A DNA stretch of 64,000 bases from Hypomyces perniciosus (taxonomy: Eukaryota; Ascomycota; Sordariomycetes; Hypocreales; Hypocreaceae). The notes below the pieces were generated by a model that saw only the letters and a list, made by a program, of their open reading frames with translations, had not been told where the DNA came from and did not search any database. A program made the position numbers and the translations under genes. Where the stretch lies: positions 5,146,001 through 5,210,000 of the forward strand of contig SPDT01000005.1 in the NCBI GenBank assembly GCA_008477525.1, read 5' to 3'. Position 1 is the first letter of the stretch. Every line of letters begins with the position of its first letter. This document shows, piece by piece, positions 9,991 to 21,500 of this stretch.

Positions 9991-12900
9991 CAACTCTTTT
10001 ACTTGAGATGATGGTGATTACCTCCCCTATTACATTTCTTGTCTTTAATTAACCAAGAGATATACATAAACATGGCGATATGCCTTTCATTAGAGGACCA
10101 AACTACTACTAGTGGCAGACGCACCCTTCAACTCTATACAACCTCTCCTTTCCAACAACATCACATAAACGCCCCTTAATAAAGCCAACCAAACTCTCCA
10201 AACAAACTACCCGCTAGTTACGAAGTCAAAACAAACCATCTCATCCCCAACAAACAAACCCTCACCACAGAGTACTCGCAGTACACCTCAACAACACGCG
10301 TATTACGCACGGCCAGTCGTCCGTTTAAAGCCCAGCCACGGCGCATCAACTTGTTTCCACATTTCACAAATATCCTTTCCTCCAATGCAAGCCACAATCC
10401 GATGTTCTTCTTTCTCACGGCGCAGGATCTAAAACAAAAAAGGGTCTGCTGGCCCCCAAAAAGCCCTCCATGCATGCACACGCGCCACAAGCATCTCGCC
10501 GTGGAACAAAACGAACCCACAAGTTGTCTCCATTGTCCCTACTTGTCCAAATACGAGATCTCAACTCCGTAGCGTGGTTAAAAATAACACGGAATCCATA
10601 TTTATGCGCAAAAGAATGCAATGCTAGCAAAATGGACATACCCGAGGATGGATAATATACTTCAAACGAAGTCTGCTCCTGTAAGCAATAAGTGACAACA
10701 GCTAGAAGGGGCAAATGTTGCGAGGCTCCCCAATGCTACCCTGCAATATGCCGTAACGCCCTGTATGCAGACGCATATTGATTGCTTTCTAATTATATTC
10801 TTTTGGCTGGAAGCAATTTAACCCGCAGCTTTAACGAAAACCTCGCGATGACGTGGTTTTCGAATCGTAGACCCCTTTCGGAAGCCACGCCGTTCACGTC
10901 GGAGTAAACTCCGTAGCCTATCAACGCTTGTCTTTCTCTTCATCTATACGCTCTTAGGCGCGGCCGCTTCGCCCGCCCCGGTCGCCGTCGGACCTGAAAA
11001 CTTCCCGGACGTCCGAATTCAGGTACCGAAGCCCTTCCGTCACAGAGGACGGTTGGTCCGGAGATAACACGTCCAGAAGCCTGAGGTCCCCGACAGGTGA
11101 GATACACATGACGGGCATGGGTTTTCCCCGGATTTCCTATCCTGGGTCACCGTACCCTTGAGGGGGTTCGGGGATTGTCCACTCCCTATTATGGTACGTA
11201 GCATGTAAATACACGTATGGACGTTATTAATATCTCGTTCGACGCACACGCCACCCCCGTTCAGGGTATTATTATGCACCTCATACGGAGTACATCACAC
11301 ATACATATTCGTCGACAATCACACCCTAGCGGCAGGGCTGTGAAAGAAAAGGGAAACGGGGGAGGGAGAGTTGAGGTTGGGGTTGGGGGATGGGGCAGTG
11401 ATGTGGTTGACAGGGGAAACGATTATCGAATTTCTTACCTGCTAGGGGCCTGGAACAACCTCTGGGCTTGAGGCTGCCAAGAGAGCTTGTCCTGTCACTC
11501 GATCGGTGATCGGACAAGGATGCTGGCGTTGCTGGGATTTACGGTCCAGGCCTTGCCAGCAGTATTGCTATTCGTCTGTGACGACTTGACCGTCCTATGC
11601 TATGTGATCGATTGGCATGGAAATACGGGTCGGTCTTTGCTTTCTTTTTCCCTCGCCTGGCAAGGCTGACCAGGGGCAAACGCGCGACCGTCGACTATTG
11701 AGTCCTGATGTGTGATATCGACGTGACCGGCATAATACTAACTGAGACAGGGTCCACGACTGTCTGGCCATACTCCGTATTTGCTGGGCAAATAGCGGTC
11801 CCCACAGGATGGTCGAATTAGTAAGATGGGCAAAAAAGATGACAACTCAACTACAAGACTGCAAGACACGAGCGGCATGAGGATTGATAGGAGATATTGC
11901 TCCTATAGATGCGCGCCTTTAATTGAAATCAGGCCATGCTTTGTGATCATGTCCATCAACCATTAGCAGAAGAGGATCTGTAAGCGACAGCTCACACGCA
12001 CTGTTTGCCTAATCAAGAGCATAGCATTGAATGGCGAATGGCTGTCGGACAAAACCTCGCGTAATGAACTGGCCAAGCGGCCGCTGCTTGCCGCAGCTCA
12101 TCTTCATTGGAGTTGCATTGGAGCGTTACAACGCCCGTTATTTGGGGACGCCTCTCAGATCCTGCCAGCTGCTGGCAATGCACTGCCATTGTGAACAATT
12201 GCCGGGATAGGCATCAAGTATCATCTCTCGTTTGCATAGGATACCTTATGCATGCAAGTAGGAGTTGGCTCCGTGCAACAATCGTACGAGTTTTGTGTCC
12301 GGTGCTTCGTACTATTACTCTGCAGAACCATCAGCCACTCAAGATAGTTGACAGCCAAGGTCTCACGGAGACACAGTGAGCACCTCATGGAGAGAAAGAC
12401 CAGCGTCGGGTAGCCACCCTTTACCGAGGCTTTCCGCCTCACCGTTGCATTTGATATATCGTGGCAGAGGCGCCTGTAAGGTAAAGAGGAACACGCGCCA
12501 CGAAATCGGTGAGAAGAAAGATGCGGTGCCTTGCCTACCGCTGACCTGAAAAGGCCAAGCCATCATGAGGCGGCTGCTTGCAGTGACCCGCCAGGCTGGG
12601 CATCACACCATCCACACGTCCCTGATTATCGGCTTAACAAGGAATGTTTGTGTGTGTACTCCGTACTCCGTATCTCTTGGAATCATACCGCAAGTCTCAG
12701 TGTTGGCTGTTCGATGCTTGTTGCTCTGCATGGGATTGCTGTGAATAGCACTGCTGCACGCTAGTATATCCTTGTTCGATAGAGCATAGGCCGCCCATTG
12801 TCGCGCAGGGTCTCGAATGGGTCATCGTGATGCGCGCCTCGCCAAACAGTTCGCCGAACACTAATCCGGTGTAACCGCTTGGGGGCCAAAGCCGCCAGCC

Positions 12901-15046
12901 TTGCGCATTGATGCCATCGTCACCGCAGCTTCGCAGCCTTTGCAGCAATAGCCCAGACACCCACCAAGGGACCAAACCGGAAGCAGACAGAAATGACGAG
13001 TCGTTTGGCACATCAACACGTGGTGGCAGAGGGCGGAGCTTCTGAGAGCGGTTCTAGGGAAAGGGCCGCTCCGTGGTTTGACAATCGAAGTCGTCGTTAT
13101 TGTGGGAGATACCCGAAGGGTCGTTAGCTCACGATTCACCTCGCTGCGGGCTGACCACGTCGCTGTTTTGGGGGCTTTTCATTCGCATCCTTCCTCGTCC
13201 TCGCTTGCTGCGCCTGCGGTACTTCGTGCATCATTCGACAATGACTTTGCCTCCAATGAAACCATACTCGTAACACTGCGGTATGTTGTGTTACACACGC
13301 ACGCACATTCGACTATGGCTCAAAGCGATGCCCGGCGCGTAGTCATAGATACGCCCATCCTCTCGATGGCGACCCCGAGGGACTTCCGTGCTCGCCGAAC
13401 CCCCTGTTATTTCGTCCCGTCCCGGTAGTATGGACAGCTAGGACAAGGCTAAAGCCAATGCCTCTCCTGCACACGAGTGAGACGGTCGATGTTGGTCGAG
13501 AGCAAACACCGTTGCGATGGCGGAGTCATTGCGGCCGACACCAGCAAGCCCCCTGACAGGACGTACGAGTACTATTGCCAATCTCCCACCGTAACCCAAC
13601 GCTGCAGACGAGATCGAGTTATATCCGTGTGAGTTCCCATTTCCCGCAGGTCAATCCCGCCCAGATGGTACACTCCCCGCGCGCGATTACCGCGGGAGAC
13701 GAGGGTAGTACAAGCAAAACCAGGTCACATCGCCAGGGTCCCTCGTCGGGTGCGGCTGGGAAGCATGGGCACGTTCGTGAGAAGGATCAGTCCAGCCCTG
13801 GTTGTAGGCGAACGAACATGCTGCAGTCGCAGCGCGACTCACGTTTGGGGGAGATCGCGTGACGAAAGAGCTGATGGCCGATGGCGCCATTTACAGCAGC
13901 TCAGATTATTTCTGGACACCTGGAGCATCCTTCCACCTCCATCTGGTACCTGGCATCGTCTGTACATACGAGTACACACACAATGAAGTGTGACTTGTGA
14001 CTTGGATGATCGACTATGGATAGCTCCATGATTCCCATGCACGGAGCCGACAGGCAGGCAGACAGTCAGCCAGCCAGCCAGCCACCGTCGCCAACGAAGA
14101 TAGACACACAGGCGCACGAGGCAGCCACCACACAGATGGTCCTCCGATGTCTCCTCTCCGGCGACAGCGAAAGGGGGTGGATGCACCGTACATGATGATT
14201 TCCGGTGCTCCAACGCCGAGGCACGGCCGCACACAGAGTGAGGCTAATGATGGTTGGTTGGCGATGGATGGGCTGACAGCCAGCTCGTTCCCCCTCGGTG
14301 GTACAAAAGATGATATGTGAGAAGGAGGTCGAGTCGTCGTCGTAGCCGTTGCTCAGCACAGGCCGTGCATGGAGACAACTTGCCCTATCTGGCTGGAGGA
14401 TGAAGGGGCGCCAACCAAGACGACCAGGGCTCTCCAAGAGGACTCCAACAGGGCTCCAACGGGGCTCTCCAACTGCTAGTAGTGCATCTGCTGTCAGCAG
14501 ATCGAGATGCAATACCCGGATAGACGGCTAAAGTAAGTAATAGCAACGAGTTTCAGTCCCGGGTTCCTGGAGACACAACGACATCTCGGATTTTCCAGGG
14601 CCAAAAACGGAGCTTAATTCCAAATAACCTAGAGAGTCCGTACCGTATCCATTGATCAGGCACCTCCAAGATACTAAATAGTAGCAACGTGTGCGCCATG
14701 AGTATCATGTCTGTGCCACCCAGTAGGGATATTGCAGGCCCGCCAAGCCACCTCCAGGCGAGAATGCAGCTCCCGCGGGGGGCGTGCTACTAATTGTGAA
14801 GGGGAAGAATTCTAGAAAAAGAATGATGAACCGGCTCGCTGTCCACAGCTCGTACTCCTCTTCCCCGCAAGTCGGCTGTACAAAATGGGCGAAAATCATC
14901 CCCCTAGTTTAGGCATTCCTTTGAGGGGTGATGGATGGTGGTGACTGGCCTGCAGTGGTGACACGACGCGGCAGTGGCGTGCGGAGCGTTGGATAACTAC
15001 CTACTAGTAGTAGTGGCAGTAGCAGTAGAGGTAGTATGAGGGAGTT

Positions 15047-15090
15047 GAGAGAGAGAGAGAGAGAGTGTGTGTGTGTGTGCGTGTGTGCGC
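15047..15090. repeat. Compound (GA)n(GT)n microsatellite
   Basis: An uninterrupted run of GA dinucleotides passes directly into GT dinucleotides with two C substitutions. It follows a run of TAG/CAG-like triplets just upstream (15001-15035). Confidence 0.9.
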
Positions 15091-15887
15091 GACAGAGCGA
15101 GAGAATGCATATGCATGATGCAGTTGCATGTGTTCGTCCTTGGTCCTTGGCTGTGGGGAAGAAGACAACGACAACCGAGAAATCCCTATCCGCCAGCCAA
15201 CCAAAAGACACTCCTCGTACGAGCATCAGCACCAGCAGATGAGGGGTTCGCCATCGTATTGTCGTCCCCCACAGCCCATCAAACATGTGCATATCCCACG
15301 CGATGCTCCCTCGTTCGATTGCTGTCGTGGCATATCGTGCACCTGTTATCCGCAGCCCATTCGTCATTCGGCAGCACGTTATCCTGTATTCGTCCAGTCT
15401 GCCAAATCAATCAACCCGTGGCCCACCAGACAAACGCAAAAGCGTGTCTCTAGTGCTATTACCTAGTCGCACTCATACAGAGTAATCGACGCATCTCACA
15501 CCCCTTGGCAATTCAGCCAAAACGGCGGCTCTACTTGCCCTTTTCCCATCCCTTTGGTATCTACATGGGCCCGGTACATGGACACGCACCTTGGTACGGA
15601 GCAGTAGTGTACAGTAGCCGGTTTGTAGACGTATTAGGATGGCCTCAATCTCGCGGATACGACATGACCGAGTATTTGATGGAAGCCTAGTTTGACCATT
15701 ACTAGTGCCAGGGTGTACGGAATTCCGTATGAGTCTATGGCGTTGACCGTGCGGATTGCGAATTGCGGATTGCTGATGACACAAACATAGGTAGGTAGGT
15801 ATGCATGGCATTTACATCATACTCTGGTGGACAAACCTGTAACTGCTACGAAGTAATTCACAGCGCTATAGGCGCTTCAGCCGTATT

Positions 15888-15957
15888 CTGAAGAATACTG
15901 AAGAATACTGAAGAACACTCAAGAACGCTCAAGAACACTCAAGAACACTCAAGAATG
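15888..15957. repeat. Tandem array of seven 10-bp units
   Basis: Seven consecutive decamers related to CTGAAGAATA. The first three read CTGAAGAAyA and the later four CTCAAGAACr, so the array shows two sequence variants arranged in blocks. It lies in the gene-poor stretch and has no overlapping coding frame. Confidence 0.9.
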
Positions 15958-17202
15958 ACTCAGAACCCCTGTTCAGGACTATACATAGCAACCGTGCACA
16001 ACATGACCATTACTCGTAAGTGAGTTTTATTTTTCTAGGTCAATATTAGGAGCTTCTCTTCTAGTTTCTAGCTCTACTCTAGTCTGTACTTCGTATACGC
16101 GTCCAACTTGAAGAAATACGACAATAAAGCACCAGAGACTAAATCCAAAAAAGGGGGTTGACGACAAATTAGTACATACCAATGTGCAGGTTAGCGATTC
16201 GTGAGGCCTTCACCTACTCGTAGTCACGGAGTTTTTTACTTGGCGAATTTCCGAACGTGGCTGAGACATTGCATGCGCAATAGCTATTCCCCGCGGGGGA
16301 TCTGCGCAGGACGCAAAATAAAGTCAGGTCCCTGAAAAGGGATGTACTTTGTTAAACATGCCTTGACGTACGGAGTACTCCGTCCTTTGTAGATACTCAT
16401 ACGTGTTCTTAAAATTGGAAGAGTTGTGTTCCGTAGTCAAGCATCGAGATGTTTGTTGTGGCCTCCCAGTTGCGCGGCCTCGCACCGGACGGATCCACAT
16501 TTCTGATAGCCAGCAATCACGACGACCATGAATGAGAGAATCTGTCATTTGATCCTAAAGCGGTCTCACCAATATAACACTCCTCTGTGCAACGGGGCCT
16601 TGCCTGTGCAACCAGACGGATTCGAAGCCAATGCAGATACCACTACTACTACCTACTTGTAGCAGGTAGCTAGGCATCATCGATTGGCCGAGTGTACGGA
16701 GCATGTGTGTGGCTCTCAGTCATACAAGAGCCAGCCTTTCCCGAAATACATCTGCGAAGCAACATGGCCACTGGCAAAAGTCCTCCGCATTCTGTCGTAT
16801 GTATGTACATACACAGGCAGACAGACAGGCAGGCAGTAGCACAACGTCTATGCCTCGTACACACTGGTATCCTCTTCCTGCTGAACGCCCATTTGTGAGA
16901 CGGGGTCGTTGCCCCCCCCCACCAAACCCTCCCCTATCACACCCGACCCAACGTCAGCACGCTTCTGTGTCGGACGGGAAGATTCCGGATCAATAATAAA
17001 ATAACTTGCGCGCGGGCACACTCACATGTGCGTCACAGGAAGCCAACGGCAAATGTCAATCATCGTCAGCCAGCCATATAGAGCGAGCCACGACAGTGGC
17101 ACTCTGAGACATTGAGGCATGAAACACGCGTTGGTCCCCGCAGTCGCCGCCCGACAAATGCACCTCGACGATCAATGGCAGCTCTTGGTCACACCTGGTG
17201 TG

Positions 17203-17226
17203 CAGCAGCAGCAGCAGCAGCAGCAG
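17203..17226. repeat. (CAG)8 microsatellite
   Basis: Eight perfect CAG triplets. No supported coding frame covers it, so it is treated as a simple repeat. Confidence 0.9.
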
Positions 17227-17481
17227 CCGCCAGACATCGTGATTTGATTGCCAGGCCAGCTCAGCTGCATACATAGTTAGGGAGATGGTAGCATTATCAT
17301 CATGATCCCAGGCTGATTGACGCGAGTGATGGCGGCCCGGACGGAAAGCTCAAGCCTCCCCCGCATTCAAGCCCATCCATCTCAACGAAGCCACCCGTAA
17401 GCGATCCAACCACATTGCGTCGCTAAGTCGTCGTTCATGGCAGCCAGGCGGGACGTCCCGCTGTTCTTCAACCTGTTTGTT

Positions 17482-17518
17482 GTAGTAGCAGTAGTAGTAG
17501 TAGTAGCAGCAGTAGTAA
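17482..17518. repeat. TAG/CAG triplet microsatellite
   Basis: Interrupted GTA/GCA triplet run (TAGTAGCAGTAGTAG pattern) of about 37 bp in the gene-poor stretch. It is a simple-sequence repeat; no gene overlaps it. Confidence 0.85.
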
Positions 17519-18464
17519 TATCAAGGATTCGGAGAGGGAGGGCACTACCATGCGTGGCTTTGTCGGAGACGGTCCTGCTGTGCGGGACCTGACGTAGGAG
17601 AGGCATTGGACTTTACCGCTTGTGTCTCTAGCCAACACGGGATAGTATCACATGGAGTCTCTATGTCGGCGTTGAGGCCCGCTCTCCTGTTGATTCCAAT
17701 CAGCCTGCAGGTGAGGTGCGAAGACCAGCTTAGTCCAGTTCCATTGCTCTATTATAGCTCCGCACATGCATTGCTTTTCTGTATGTATGTACCAGAGACA
17801 CAAGGAGAGTGTACTTTGTACATAACGTATTATCTACTACTAGAAGGGTGTCGCTGCCGGGGACTTGTGCGTGTTAGTGATTGCGTTGGTGCGGACTGTT
17901 GCTGCATCGGACCGGGTGACGGGTGAGATTGTGCCCCCCTTACCAGCATGCTACCGTGAGGCTGAATTTGTTGCTGTTTTGAGCTAGGAGGGCAAGGATG
18001 ATGCCGTCCTAATCACCTCTGTCCTTGTGCCTGCTCACGCGAGTTAATTGCACCAGAGATTGGTAAATGGGCAGTAATTCGTAGTTGTGAATGAATTGAC
18101 TCCAATGAAGACCGCATTTATCATGATGGGCCGTGAGGAAACATGCCAAACAGACTGTCTGGCCAGCCTGACCTACCCCCCTTTCTACCGCGGATCTCGG
18201 CCGAATAGCATCAGGTATTATGTCGTGTGTCTGCTGGTGTATGTATCACTGCGCGCCAGGAATTCTTGGCTGACGGCGTCCTCAACAGCGTGTGTTCCCA
18301 GTGCCAAGGCAGCACGTTACCCACCTCGTTCCACGCTCAGTCCCTAACCGTCTTCTTTTACATGTTATCTAGGGTCAATTGTGCCGAATGGCACCATGTC
18401 CTGCACTCCCACAATCATGAATACGACTCTTCGAGAAGGGTCAATTCGCCCCTGGTCAGGAAGG

Positions 18465-18508
18465 GGGAGAGAGGGAGAGAGGGAGAGAGGGAGAGAGGGA
18501 GAGAGGGG
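18465..18508. repeat. (GGGAGAGA)n microsatellite
   Basis: About five and a half GGGAGAGA units, a purine-only tract immediately followed by an A8 run. A strand-asymmetric tract of this kind can adopt triplex or other non-B structures (general knowledge), but no function is shown. Confidence 0.88.
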
Positions 18509-21500
18509 AAAAAAAATCCATGTGTAGAGACCCTCTCTTGTGCCCTGGTCTTCTTCTCCCATCTTCACCGATAACGATTGGCGGGGCGTGAGACATTTAC
18601 TTTACATAGATAGCGTGAATTGTGCTGTCCAACCTGCATGCACATTTCTCTGTGTCGAGCTGCGAGCTGCGAGTATCGGCTGAGGTTCTCTTCGTTTCTG
18701 GCGATTCGCGGGCCGCTTGGGACGGCCGCCAGTGTTAGGTCCGGGCTCGTCAAATATGGAGGGATTTGTGGACGTCTGCACCCTCGATTCTCCCATTTTA
18801 GTGGCCATTGTCATATAATTCTGGGGCGCCGAGACTTCAGAGAAAACGATAGAAGCACAATAGTAATCTCCCAATTTGGCAACGCCCGCAGGATCTTGGC
18901 CAAACGACCTGAAGCCGGGGGCTGATGGTATGATGGGTGTTTGCAGATAGGATGATATTGCGAGCTAAGACGGATAAGCGGAGGGGATACAGCAGCTTCA
19001 GCGTTACATATGTACGCAACGCAGAAGCAGCAAAGGTCCCTATGCATAGAAAGTGTCCAAAGGCCAAATCAAGTTGTCGTGTTCTTGATGCGTACTTCGC
19101 ACGCACATGCACATAGCATGCGTGTGCTGTCTGTCGTTGAGGAAGCGGGCGAGATGTAGTGGACCGACGCAGCCAGCGTCACCCTCATCTTCTCTCTCTT
19201 CTCACGCTGCCTTTCCCCGTCACTCTAGGGCTGACAGACGAACAGCCGGGGTAATAATTCTCATCGTCAAGTGTCGTGGTGAAAGAGCAATGAGACAACA
19301 AGAGAGGGCATATCCAGCTGGTAGTCTAGGTTCCCATACCGGAGAAAAAAAAAGAAATGGATGTCATGTGCAGTGGGGGCCTCTCACACGACTAGTCCCG
19401 TATGAGTACAATTTTCGATCACGCCGCCCGCCATAAGGTGGTAATAGCACTTTTTTTTCTTCTTGTTAAAGAGAAGTATGGGAGTCATGATGAGGAAAAG
19501 TCCAATGGCAATATCCGACGACAACAAAAGGAATCTTTTGAGGCGTATGTATGTAGAAAGCCCCCAACGCCCACCTCGTGTTTCCATCGAGAATGGATCG
19601 TTGCTTTTTGGGCTCCGATCGGCGTCATCGCAGAGGTTACGTCATCACGTCTCTCCAGCATCCAGACAGTTTCGTGCTTCGGTTCCATTGCTTCTCCCCA
19701 ACACACCCATTCGGTCCGTCGCGTTCGCAGTTTGGGCCCTGCCTGCCCAGGCACAGGATCTCTTACTTGACAAATCCCTGTGGTGAGGAATGATTCGAGA
19801 AACAGAGCCGTAGGAAGACGTCAGCCTGTCTCAGCAACCGTGACAAAGGCCCTTTGGCCAACGACCAGGTTCCAGCAGAGATCCTATCTGGGACTAGTAG
19901 GGCTGCAAGCCGGTAAAGTGAGAGTCGTCAGCCGATTGGGTGAATTAGGGGGCTAGGACGTCATGGTGTCCCTTTGTGCATCGAAACGGGAACCCCATGG
20001 CTTGCAAGGTTGGGGGTTCTCAGAATCAAGCGGTTCCCCACGCGTGATCCTTGAGAGCAGGGGACTCTGACGGAAAATGGCGGTGATTAGCAGGGAGAGT
20101 ACTTGTCTTTAGCTGCGACGTCCACATGTATCAAAGTCTCAACCCTTTTCTGCATTGGGACCTGTATCGTTATTATTAGCGTCAACTACGCCGAACGAAG
20201 CGTAGCAGCACTTAATATTCCGTACTCCGTAATTTCTAAGCTTAACATCCATCCCTCAGGTTTCAAACCCCAGCGTGTGGCCCAGCTAGTCGGTTCCGTT
20301 TGTTTGTCCGACCAACCCACGCGCTTTTCGTGCAGGCCTAAAGCTAACTGGCTCGGACAAAGGACCGTAAAACGTGGACAGAATGCCAGCAAAGCACACC
20401 GCATCTGATGTGCGCTGCCAATTTGACTTACCACTATGTGCGAGTAGTAGTACTTCGGACGCAGTGCAGTGCATTGCGGCCGAGTTGAGATGAGTTGAGG
20501 CGGTAGCAGTGGCGCAGGACTGTACTCCGTACACCGACCAGGCTCTTTGTCCTGTCGTGCCGCCAAGATCAGAAATGGTGAGCGGCTGGATCTGATGCGA
20601 TGTGGCCTCATGACGCGCCCGCGGGTATCCAAAAGTCGGTGAATTCAGAGTAGAGGTGGTTTGTCTTCCATTCTGATTGATGACTCTTATTATTATTACC
20701 TCAGCAGCAGATAGTACTGCTACTTCGTACTCCGCGTAGGTACATCATACATACATACACGGACCAGGCCAAACAAAGAGACCCCGCAGTTGGGTTGCGT
20801 GGGCATCAAACGGGGAGACTCAAGAGGGGAGGGGGTCTCTCTCTCTCTCTCGCAACGACACGACAATGACGGAATATGGTGTACGAGTGGCCTTCCATGG
20901 CCGTTGAAACTTGGGGCCAGGGGTCAGGGTAGGGCAAGGGCATCGGGCCCATATCGCTCTGCAAAGACGAAAAAAAAGAGCATGTACGAAGTAACCGCGA
21001 ATAGAATCGTCGTCGTCGCCAGGGCCCATCTCGTAGGCAACTTTGTTATGCAAGTTGCTCTGGGAGCAGCCGCTGCTGCGTGCGACCGTCGGCCAAGCGC
21101 GACGAATCCGAGCAGTTCAGGTGACGCCCATGACCTACTTCGTACATGGGGGAGGATGATAGCTGCGGCGTCTGCATCTGCGATGCGATATGCGCAATGC
21201 GCTGCGTTGAGGCCAGCACAGGGGGCTTCACAAGGCTGAGGGCAGTCAAACCGGGAGCGCTGAATGGTGAGTTTTGGTGGGGGCATAGAAGGGAAATTCA
21301 TCAGTGCAGCAATGAGGCGTGCTTGGGTCAGGGTTTTGTGTGGTTTCGTTTGGTTGGCGGTGGCTACTAATATTGGTACGTACTCCTGCTGCAACCGCAT
21401 GCATCAAAGAAACGGGAGGCTTTGGAGGTTAGTACTCAGCAGGGACGCGGTACATCTGCGCATTTGGTCCTCTAGGTAGTGACTCGTCGACTCGTACCTC

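Noticed and set aside
17203..17226. CAG repeat considered as a polyglutamine-coding exon
   Set aside because: No frame through it extends with ATG, splice signals or coding bias.
20924..21400. Overlapping frames of 149-158 codons on both strands around 20.8-21.4 kb
   Set aside because: Both strands are open at once, starts are not ATG-supported, Cys/Ala-rich composition has no domain, and the frames cross motif copies and microsatellite-like DNA.
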